Assembly: GCA_916048095.2 (NCBI GenBank)
Contig: OU696597.1
Coordinates: forward strand, 4,051,550-4,115,549
Source: Sacculina carcini
Lineage: Eukaryota > Arthropoda > Thecostraca > Sacculinidae
DNA length: 64,000 nucleotides
Reading direction: 5' to 3'
Shown in pieces: positions 55,084-64,000 of this stretch. The stretch's first letter is position 1, and each line of letters opens with the position of its first letter. The notes below the pieces were generated by a model. The model was not told where the DNA came from. It did no database searches and saw only the letters and a program-made list of their open reading frames with translations. Position numbers and translations under genes: made by a program.

Positions 55084-57643
55084 TAGGGCTGTCAAAAAGT
55101 AACCCAAAAATCACAAAAAGTAACTTTATTTTCGAGAAAAAGTAACCTAAAAAAGTAACCTAAAAATAACCTATGAGTTTTAATGTTATTATCACTTTTG
55201 TATCGCGATATCACATGTTTATCACGCCTTTGCTGATTAGTACGCTATATGAAATGCACGGGCTGTTTGTTGTTTGTTTGTAAACATAACTAACCTAATA
55301 ACCTATAAAAAGTAACCTAAAAATAACCTCATTCAAAAATGGTCAATTTCTGCTTGGAGTTCTGAAGGAAGAAAATACACCAGTTCTTCTTTTCTATCCT
55401 CTTTCCGAGTTGGTGCTATTTTTCCACCCTCTCTCCGATCTGGTACCATTTTACAACAAACCACCAAAAGTGACCTAATATTATTTGGCTGACATCGCAA
55501 AAAGGAGCATAACCTTCAGAATATAATTTAAAGTGGAAAGCTAATACAAAAGTGAAATTCACTAATTGCAAATGTAAATATTTTTCAGTGATGGTCGCAA
55601 TAATGTTCTTTATATTGTTTCAATGGAACTTTATATCAAATATCACGTACTACAGCTTGTATATTAGTGTGAGCGTAAACACTTTATGTTTGAATGCGTC
55701 CTCCCAAATGTAGCACCCAGTCTTATAAATGTCAAACGTGGGAAAATGACGCTATCTCGCCCTGAAAATCACGTGCAAATTCCTGTTCAAGTAAATGCGT
55801 ACTGTCAAGTGCTACAGTGTAGTATCTGGTATAGAGAGCTCACACATCGCACTATACCACGCTCCAAACATCTCACGACATCGCATAAATTCATTCATGT
55901 ATTTGGCTCCAACATTTACAAGACGACATCATTTGGAAAATACAGCATAAGCCGCAGTGGCTTGTTTGCTTGCCATTTGAACAAACAATACATTATGTGC
56001 ATCACACATAATTCATCACTACAAGTGAAGTTTAAAATACCAATTTAAAAAATATACAATTAAACAACAAGTGAAGTTCACGTAAAAACACAAAAAAATT
56101 ACGAAAGAAAGCTATGTCTCATCAATCAGCAGCTGCTTCATTTGTCACTTGAACTTGGATATCGAAACATCCGGTTCATCCGATTTATACGAATTTATAC
56201 AAATGAACTGTTTGTGCTCAATCTAGCATAATCATTCATATATTTTATGGGTAAATATATGTGTGATGTATAATTATGAAATGCAGGGCGGGTCTAAATG
56301 CTAGGGGATATATGATAGGTGTCATATTAGACTTGTAAGGCCAGTACAAAAAGCACCAAATATATCCAGGCTGCATGCCTAGAATTATAATAATATGGGT
56401 TGGGTACATCCTCCGGTTTGTGGAAATTTTCTGAAATGGTATGACGCTATCCTGCGTACCCCAAAACGTATAAATATCGAGTAGCACATATATTAAGGTG
56501 CATATCAATTGCTAAATCCTAATAGCAGAAATGTTAACATTTCTTGATCTTCAGACCTAATATTCCATCTCATTTCCTATTTTATCCTCATATATACCGT
56601 TGTTGTGCCTCTTATCTGCAAAAAGTCACCAAACTTCGTGGTAAACTTACCTAATAACAAGAAAAATAAAAGGTAACCTGACGATAAAAAAGTAACCTAA
56701 AATCAAAAAATGTAACCTAACGATGAAAAAGTAATTTTTGGTAACCTAATAACTTTTTTAATAATTATCGTACACAACTTTTTCATGCAGTTTTAGGTAG
56801 CTTATGAAAAACTGACCTTTAGACAGGGTTTGTTTGGTTTAAGCCATGGTTTAAACCAAGTGGTCTTTTTAAAAAAAAACATGTTTTTTTAAAATTCTTT
56901 TTTTTGACAGAAATGATTTTTCTCATATAGGAATGATCAAATATTTTCAGAATTAGTAAATGAGTTCATTAATGCAGTTTTAAATCTTCATAAATATTAC
57001 TTTTTGACATGATTTTAAGGGTTTGCACGATATGGGAAACATTTTTATTAACATTTTTGGTTTTTGCTGGAGAAGCATTGTAGTTGGTATTTATGAGAAA
57101 TCCTATATTTTTACCACAAAACATTCAAGTTTCTATTAATACACTATTTTTAGAAATCTCTGAGTTAAAAAAACTGTGTTTACTCTGAAAACAAACAAGA
57201 ATTAACCTCCATGGACAAAACGCTTTTTAGTCACTAGGTTTTCATGATTAAGGCCACTGGGTATTTGGATTTGGACTTTGCAAACATATGTGGGTGTTTA
57301 AAATCGTCTGTTTTCGCAATTGGAAGCGGTTTAAAACTTCCGTTGCCAATAGATACTACAAGGTGAAATTCAAGATCCTGTGTGTACATTTTTATGTTTT
57401 TATTTTTATCTTTTTTAAATATTTACAAAATTCTTGGTAAGTGGTACTAAAATATGTTTAACTATATACTAATAGCATGGTACAATCCTTTTTTTATTTG
57501 TGTGCGCAAAGTGTAGAAAAACAAATGAACCAAAAAAACAATGTTCTTTTTAAACCACGGTTTTTGTTTTTTTTGAAAAAAACGTTTTTTTCAAACCCTG
57601 CCTTTAGGTGAAAAAGTAACTTTATTAACTTTTGACAGCTCTA
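55084..57643. mobile_element. Element B: hAT-type non-autonomous element nested in hAT A
   Basis: Termini TAGGGCTGTCAAAA (55084) and TAGAGCTGTCAAAA (complement, ending 57643; 13 of 14 match), flanked by CCCATTAC at 55076-55083 and 57644-57651. Subterminal regions carry many AAAAAGTAACCTAA repeats, as expected for transposase binding. No credible gene: the plus frame 55686-56048 has no recognised domain. Confidence 0.9.
56824..57600. mobile_element. Element C: hAT-type non-autonomous element nested in B
   Basis: 777 bp with 9-bp terminal repeats CAGGGTTTG and flanks CCTTTAGA (56816-56823) and CCTTTAGG (57601-57608). The homologous site in the partial B copy (59078-59085) is unoccupied and has a single CCTTTAGA, proving the insertion boundaries. 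Confidence 0.92.
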
Positions 57644-57651
57644 CCCATTAC

Positions 57652-57735
57652 ACTTCCCATAATTCCCCCAGTTACATAGCCACCACCGCAGTACAGTATA
57701 CACACACACACACACATACACACACACATACACAA

Positions 57736-57766
<31 letters not shown>

Positions 57767-58117
57767 TACACACATACATACGCGGCTTGTGCCTGAACGA
57801 CCTGCGTTGCATATGCAGACAGACACACAGACTCACAAACGCTGCATCGTCTGCAAGCAAACGTTCAAATTCTCCGAACATCTCGCGCATCACTCGCTCT
57901 GGCGCCTCGGATTAATCACGTCAAATTACAATACACTCACAAATAAAACAGCGATCACACAGTTTCAATCAGCAATCGATAGCCGTGTTTACAGTGAATC
58001 ATGCCATTCAAATTCAACCAATTTAACCGAGACACTCGAACACACACTCTCGCAACGGGGCCCCTCAACACTCGCCCCCCCCGGCCGGGGGGTACGGGGG
58101 CGGTTGCTACGGCTCTG
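57652..58117. other. Right arm of hAT A beyond element B
   Basis: CA-rich tract (57695-57780), then non-coding sequence with a G/C-rich block (58074-58105) just inside the right terminus. No gene. Confidence 0.6.
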
Positions 58118-58125
58118 CCTCTAGT

Positions 58126-58530
58126 CACCGCCAGCCGGTGATTACCTGTCCTTATTTTTGTTAAGTATATCCGATCTTGTTTATTGAGTTTAATTAGGTA
58201 TTATTCCATCTCGTAAGTTGTCTTATATAGTCTATAATTACAGCACAACGTTTTACTTGCCATATTCGAATACCATTGGTTAATCCATATATCTTTGAGT
58301 TTTCTTTTAACCATATGCATTGTCCTAACGGGATTATATATATTCTGTAGTGTCCATAAGCTGCACAGCCCACACTCATTACAAATGTTGCGTATATACA
58401 ATAACCACGGTGCAACGTAGGTTCCACAAAAGAGAATATAATAGCAATAGCAAACAAGTTGGCAATAAATAACAAGCAAATGTAAGCTTAGTAAGTAATA
58501 AAAAATAAATAAATTTACGCATTTGAACAC
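58126..58530 (-). pseudogene. LINE E, ORF2 C-terminal part (proximal to the hAT A insertion)
   Basis: The minus-strand frame MVKRKLKDIWINQWYSN and then TKIRTGNHRLAVTRG are typical of the C-terminal region of CR1-like ORF2. The frame runs in phase into 51677-51422 across the hAT A target site. One or two stops near 58200 show decay. Upstream of 58530 is unrelated GC-rich sequence (58530-58740). Confidence 0.75.
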
Positions 58531-58814
58531 AGTAGTGGAGAGGCTAATGTTCGCGTGAATTTATGCGGGGGCAAAGCCTCACAGCCCCGGCTGGCACACC
58601 GCAGGTCCGGCCACACGGGTTTTGCAGTCACGGCCAGCACAGAAACTGCACGGCTGCGCGCACACGAAACCCGCCCTGTGGCAATTGGGCTATCAATTGG
58701 GCTTAAGAAACGAACCCAACCGTTTCTCCTCGCCAGATAAACGGTTACCATTGTAAGCAATATGCATGTGTAAGCAAGCAAATCTCAAATTTTGACAGCC
58801 AAACAAACGGCATG

Positions 58815-59120
58815 TTTTCATCTTCAGAGCTTATATATCATCCACTTTTCCTTCATGTTCTAATTTATACACTTTCTTTGCCTGAAAAGTTACCAAAACC
58901 CGTGATCAAGTAACAAATAAAAATATATGACAACATTAACCTCATAATGAAAAAGTAACCTAAAAGCAAAAAAGTAACCTAACGATGAAAAAGTAACTTT
59001 TGGTAACCTAATAAATGTTTACATAATTATCATATACAAATTTTTCATGCAGTTTCAGGCATCTTATGAAAAAGTGACCTTTAGATGAAAAACTAACTTT
59101 ATTATCTTTTGACAGCCCTA
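58815..59120. mobile_element. Partial element B copy (right end), unoccupied by C
   Basis: Similar to 56560-56823 joined directly to 57609-57643, ending TTTTGACAGCCCTA at 59120. Repeated AAAAAGTAACCTAA units are present. The left end is missing or too diverged to place. It abuts the endonuclease region of LINE F. Confidence 0.8.
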
Positions 59121-60159
59121 GTTATGAGTACAATTGGTTATGATATATTCTATAAAAACAGATGGAAAGTAAGTAGAAGCAAATCAGGGGGAATAATGAT
59201 TGATATTAAGCATAAATTGCAAATATCATGGAAGCAATGCCGACATGATTATGAGACGATATTGACTATATGCACACAAGAACCAATGAAGACCTCAAGT
59301 GAAGACCTTTATATATCATGTATGTATATACCTCCAAGTCATTCTAGGTATGGCAAAGTAAATCACTTTGATGAATTAGATGATTTTTTTGCTCTCAAAT
59401 GCGGACTGCAGACACATAATATGCGGCGATTTTAATGCACACACTGGTGTTCGCTCAGATATAGCTGATTGTGGGAGTGATAATGATTATCAAATAGATA
59501 TTGAAGAAACAATGAAAACGTATAACATTTCTGTGGAGAGATTCAACGAAGACCAAAATGTTGATAGGAGCTATTATGGTAAAAATTGTTAGAAATATGT
59601 AAAAAATAATAGAGTAATCATATTAAACGGAAGAGTAGATGATGATTACGGTGTTGGCAAGGCTACAACAACATTCAAAACAACTGTTGACTACACAATG
59701 GGAACATACCACATTCTGAATATGATATCTGGATTCAGAGTACTTGATTTTGATCCTTTGATTTCTGATGTGCACTGTGGGGTCACAGTTTCGATTAATG
59801 TGAAATGGAAGATTAGAACGTCAGTGGATGATCAATACCACAAATCTGAATCAAACACATATGAACTAGAAAATGTCAGACCAGGCAGGTGGACAGCTGA
59901 TAAAGTAGAAATGTACAGACAGAATGTATGTGCTGAATCTGTCAACAATATATTTGCTAACATGTCTTCTCTGACAATAGATGAGATAAATAATTCAATA
60001 CAAAAACTGCTTCTCGAGCCGGCTAGAAAAACATTTCCCGTCAAATCAATGAGGAAACACACAAAACAGAGCAACGGTGCATGCATATATGGATATGATG
60101 ATAGATGTCTGATACATATAAAAAATACCATAGTGCTAAAAATAGACATAATAAATTGA
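59121..60159 (+). pseudogene. LINE F endonuclease region
   Basis: GYDIFYKNRWK and KSGGIMIDI, then after a frame change near 59400 HIICGDFNAHTG (catalytic GDFN block) and ISDVHCGVTVSI (the SDH-type block, here with C for a usual residue). An in-frame TAG is at 59590-59592. The family nicks target DNA; this copy is broken. Confidence 0.78.
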
Positions 60160-61430
60160 AGACCAATGATACACTAGAACAATTGAAGCTGATGAGTAGA
60201 AAATATAAGCAAGAAATTTACAGAGTCAAGGAACAAAGGTCCATCCAAATCGTCTCGCGATTAAGAAATGCCGAAAAGGAAAACCCTAAGGACTATTGGA
60301 GAATCCTGAGAAATTCGAGACCAAAAGAGGAATGCGCGGTATCATTGATGGAGTTTTATGAACATTTTAAGGACTTGCTGACAGGGGAAAATTTAGGAGA
60401 TGATTATCATGACGATGTCAATTCTCACATAGCTGATGATTGCGAAAATTCTTTTCTAGACGAGCCAATAACCCCAGAGGAAGTAATTGCTTGTATTAAT
60501 AAGTTAAAAAAGGGTAAATCACCGGCAATCGACAATATTACTAACGAGTACATAAAGAATACAAAAGATATGTTTTGTTCATTGTATGCTGGCTTTTTCA
60601 ACAAGATACTGGATGATGGTGTGTTCCCGTCATACTGGTCCACTGGAATAATTATCCCAATATACAAGAACAAAGGCAACATTAGCAACCCAAACAGTTA
60701 TCGAGGAATTACTCTACTGAGCTGTCTTGGCAAATTGTTCACGTCAATAATCAATGATAGACTGTGCAAATATGCAGAAGAATGTGCCCTGATAGGAGAA
60801 ACACAAACTGGCTTCAGAAGAGGATAATCAACGCTGGATCACATTTTTCTTCTTAACAATGTAATAGAACTCTTCAAAAGAAAATAGAAAAAACTTTTCT
60901 GCCTTTTTGTTGATTATCATAAAGCATTTGGCACAGTGTGGAGGAATGGTTTGTGGTATAAGCTAGTGCAAGCTAATGTGAAAGGTAAAATTTTCAATAT
61001 TGTTCGTAGTATGTACAAAAATGTGGAATCATGTGTGTCGTTGGACAAAGGGTTGTCAAAATGTTTCCGTGTTAATATGGGTATTCGACAAGGTGAAAAT
61101 CTGTCCCCATTATTATTTGCATTATATGTGAGAGATATGGAGGATAAATTGCTCGAAGACGGTTGTACTTTCATCGAATTTGACGATGAAATGCTAGACA
61201 GATGTCTTAAAGTCATCATACTGATGTACGCGGATGACACTGTAATTTTGGCTGAAGATGAACAACAAATGAAAATAGCAATGAATTCACTTCAAGATTA
61301 CTGTGACAGATGGAAACTGAAAATAAATACTTATAAAACTAAAATAGTTGTTTTCAGTAAGGCCGAGACTGGCTCAACCAGACTGGCTCGATTTCAGACT
61401 GAATGGCGAGACAATAGAAGTGGTCGATGA
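60160..61430 (+). pseudogene. LINE F reverse transcriptase
   Basis: KLKKGKSPAIDNITNEYIK, GIIIPIYKNKGNISNPNSYR, GITLLSCLGKLFTSIIN and QTGFRRG, then TAA 60825-60827 and a second stop near 60887, then FVDYHKAFGTVWRNGLW (motif A region), GIRQGENLSPLLFALYVRD (motif B) and LMYADDTVILAED (catalytic motif C), all in one frame. Only nonsense changes separate it from a continuous RT. Confidence 0.85.
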
Positions 61431-61760
61431 ATATAAGTACCTGGGAATTATATTCAATTATAATGGAAAATTCAGGAAAGGTCAATTGGATCTTACAGAA
61501 AGAGCCACAAAGGCCATGTATAGTGTTATCGGAACAATTCGTAAACACAGTTTACCAGTAGATATACAGTTACAAATGTACAAAAGTATGATCATGCCGA
61601 TACTGACATATGGGTGCGAAGTGTGGGCAAGCGAGGCAATAAGAGAAATCGAGCTGCTACAAACCAAGTTTCTGAAACACATTTTATTTGTTCATAAGAG
61701 GGCATGTAATGATATGGTATATGGCGATAGAGATCTATATAAAAAGTATGGCAAGTATGG
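61400..61760 (+). pseudogene. LINE F ORF2 post-RT region
   Basis: DEYKYLGIIFNYNGKF and PILTYGCEVWASEAI are standard post-RT signatures. The similarity fades at about 61755, where TG repeats start. Confidence 0.78.
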
Positions 61761-63560
61761 GTGTGTTTGTATGTATGTATGTGCGCATTATACACGCATA
61801 TGACATGCATGTAGGGTTCATTGAACTCGCAAACTGCCCCTTTCGTCGATCATCAAATGTACATGCACGGTCTTGAATGGACTATGTGACTGTGACACAC
61901 AAGTCAGTGGGTATGTATGTGTGTGTGTAATGTCCCGGGGCAAGTCAGCTTGTATGTTTGCGCGTATGTTTGTTCAGCTGCAGTGAACAGTCGAGCATAC
62001 ACACACACGTGCTGGCATGCGTGTGCGTGTGTATGCATTCACTGTCTATATATTGGTGTGTATGTATGTGTGTATGTATTAGTGTATGTGTGCTGATGTA
62101 TGTGCTGATGTGTCCCCCTTCCTCCCTCCTCACCGGGGGCACCTACAGTCGCGCACGTGCATCAATGCGTACACAGCCAATGCCACCTAGACTACTCTAG
62201 ACACCTAGACACCTAGACTATACTATATAGTTATATGGTTGCAAATGTGTAAATAGAATGCGTCTATCTCAACATTTACACCGTTCTTGTCTTTATGTTG
62301 ATGCAATATAATTATTATGTTGTCAAGATTCATGTTGTTGTATATTTGTTGCTGTTCTGATAATATATGTGTCCATGAATTAATGTTAGTTTAATGTTAA
62401 TTGGTAAAGCAACTTGGTAATTGATGAACAAATGCGCATGTGGAGTAGAACATTGCTTTACATTTGTAATATTTCTAAACATTCCGTCACTTACGCTGAT
62501 CCGGCCACTCAATGCAAACAGCATTTTCTCCATACATGGATGTCTTCATATCTCGCTGTGCCTGTATCAAGACCTGGACGGCATCATTGCAGACAATTAC
62601 ATCATGTTAAATTGTATATCAAATTTAATTTACTATCAAATCAAGAGAAGCCGTGGAAGTGTTAGCATTTAGACTTGGGAGATGAAGACAAAATGCTTGC
62701 AAAATGCTAGCAAAATTTAGCAAAATGCAAAATGCTTGCTTGCAAAATGGCAAAAAGATGCCAAAAACGCAAAATGCATGACAGGATAAATATTGTGCTT
62801 GCAGTGTGGTTTTCATGCGTAAAGTTTGCAGGTCGCGGAACGAGGGTGTCTTAATGGGAGGATAGCATAGTGTGTGTGCGCGTGCATATGACGCATTTCA
62901 AGCAGAGGCGCGCCATTTGGCTGTATTTGAATGAGTGATGCAGCCAACGGTCGAACGCTGAAGTGGTTCATGTTTCGGGGCAGTTGGTGAATGGTGTTCG
63001 TGCAGTTGGTTTGTGTCGTGACGTAGCGTCGTCTTATTCACGTGTTTATTGTGAGTATCTTTGTTTTTGTTTAATTCATTAACACACTGCATATTGGGCT
63101 TGCGGTGGCAGGTTTGTTGCTAAACACGAATTTCTCCTGTCAGCTACTTGAGCTTACATCAATTAATTACCGCAAATATTCTATAGAGCTTATTTTATTA
63201 TTAACCTTGAATCGTAGCTAAGCACAATCACCTAAAATATCATTTTGATGCAAATATAATGGACTTCCTAAAAAATATATCCCTACATGGCAGCTCCTTA
63301 AATTATATATATTCTTAAACATAAAAAACATTAATTGATATCATTTGCATGAGTATAATAATATAATATAAGAATATAATAAATTTAAGAATATGATAAT
63401 GTAATAAATTTAAGAATATGATAATGTAATAAATTTAAGAATATAATATAAGAATAAAAGAATATAATATAAGAATAAAAGAATATAATATAAGAATAAA
63501 AGAATATAATAAATTTGTTACTAAAACACTAATAGATAATATGATTATGCATTATCAATG
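61761..63560. other. Spacer with simple repeats
   Basis: TG tracts (61757-61785, 61915-62100), a half-copy of the GCCACCTAG foldback (62179-62192) followed by CTAGACAC repeats, a GCAAAATG cluster (62693-62770), and an AT-rich minisatellite of AATATAAGAATAAAAG units (about 63355-63520). No supportable gene. Confidence 0.6.
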
Positions 63561-63671
63561 CGACTACCAGCTCAAGTTATGAGAATTACCAAATTGATTT
63601 TCACTTTTGCCAAATTGACTTGTAAATGGTATAGAGTCACTGTTCTCGGAGAGCACTCCCGAGCGAATCGT

Positions 63672-63778
<107 letters not shown>

Positions 63779-64000
63779 TACACACATCTACAGAAACATC
63801 ACACTTTCAGAGACGGTACACTCCATCTTATGGCAAGTGTTCAGGCATCACGTGCGAATAACGCTTGTCGTTGCTAGCCATCTGTACTATGTTTAATATA
63901 GTACGGTATATATGTTTGTATATGGTGTATATTTGTGTGTGCGAGGTAGTGTGAGTGTATGTATGTTGTATGCACGTGCTATGAGCGAGCAGGGGGATGC

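Larger units (their letters stand above)
51686..58117. mobile_element. hAT A: hAT transposon, 6432 bp including nested elements
   Basis: Ends CAGAGCCGTTGC (left) and CAGAGCCGTAGC (right, complement), flanked by perfect 8-bp duplications CCTCTAGT at 51678-51685 and 58118-58125. It encodes a ZMYM1-like hAT transposase on the minus strand. Without element B and its target copy (55084-57651) it would be 3864 bp, a normal autonomous hAT size. It sits inside LINE E. Confidence 0.92.
59121..61760 (+). mobile_element. LINE F: decayed non-LTR retrotransposon (CR1-like superfamily)
   Basis: Plus-strand ORF2 lacking the very start of the endonuclease, running to just before TG repeats at about 61757. 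The order is endonuclease (59121-59800), linker, RT and C-terminal domain. At least three frameshifts (about 59400, 60120-60150, 61350-61380, the last beside a GACTGGCTC duplication) and several nonsense codons. Confidence 0.85.

Noticed and set aside
55686-56048. 120-codon plus-strand ORF in element B
   Set aside because: No domain, AT-rich, in a non-autonomous element with no similar frame elsewhere in the window.
58786-58800. TTTTGACAGCC as the left terminus of the partial B copy
   Set aside because: It is in the right-end orientation, not inverted, and no matching target duplication is visible, so the left boundary is left open.

Overview
The window reads as nuclear DNA of an invertebrate-type animal. 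The animal call rests on a spliced terminal exon carrying a SOCS box (34354-34520), a C2H2 zinc-finger gene (44004-44816) and LINE, LTR and hAT element types typical of metazoans. I cannot name the species. There are no bacterial operons, ribosome binding sites, tRNA/rRNA genes or CRISPR arrays. Most coding sequence belongs to mobile elements in various states of decay, set in AT-rich spacers with long TG/CA and TA tracts.

Layout. 1-3 kb: spacer with hAT ends and two weak candidate host exons. 3.0-5.9 kb: LINE A (minus strand). 7.7-14.6 kb: an endogenous copy of a negative-strand RNA virus L gene, split at 8510/13553 by a minus-strand Ty3/Gypsy-type element with a 4-bp target duplication. 14.6-17.3 kb: a non-coding composite in which two ~0.6-kb direct repeats flank a four-unit tandem array. 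17.3-20.3 kb: LINE fragments. 20.76-25.2 kb: a structurally complete LTR retrotransposon with a clear -1 frameshift signal between gag and pol. 26.3-27.4 kb: an RTE-like LINE with a foldback at its 5' junction. 21344-27683 is then repeated, base for base wherever compared, at 27684-34023 (unit 6340 bp).

34.35-34.52 kb: SOCS-box exon. 35.2-35.9 kb: 5'-truncated LINE with a hAT MITE inside. 38.9-40.8 kb: LINE D. 41.4-43.8 kb: two hAT-type non-autonomous elements. 44.0-44.8 kb: nine-finger zinc-finger gene. 45.9-47.0 kb: gag remnant of a second Gypsy-type element. 48.9-49.7 kb: two minisatellites and a 26-bp-arm palindrome. 51.4-58.5 kb: a four-level nest, in which LINE E contains hAT A (transposase with three in-frame stops), which contains hAT-type B, which contains hAT-type C. 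58.8-61.8 kb: a partial B copy that preserves the empty site of C, followed by LINE F. 62-64 kb: simple repeats.

There is no pathway to assemble from these genes. The content is a record of serial transposition: nested insertions with target duplications, foldback junctions and a recent tandem duplication give a readable order of events. The strongest items are the L-gene fossil cut by a retrotransposon, the frameshift cassette, the four-level nest with its in-window empty site, and the 6340-bp tandem duplication.
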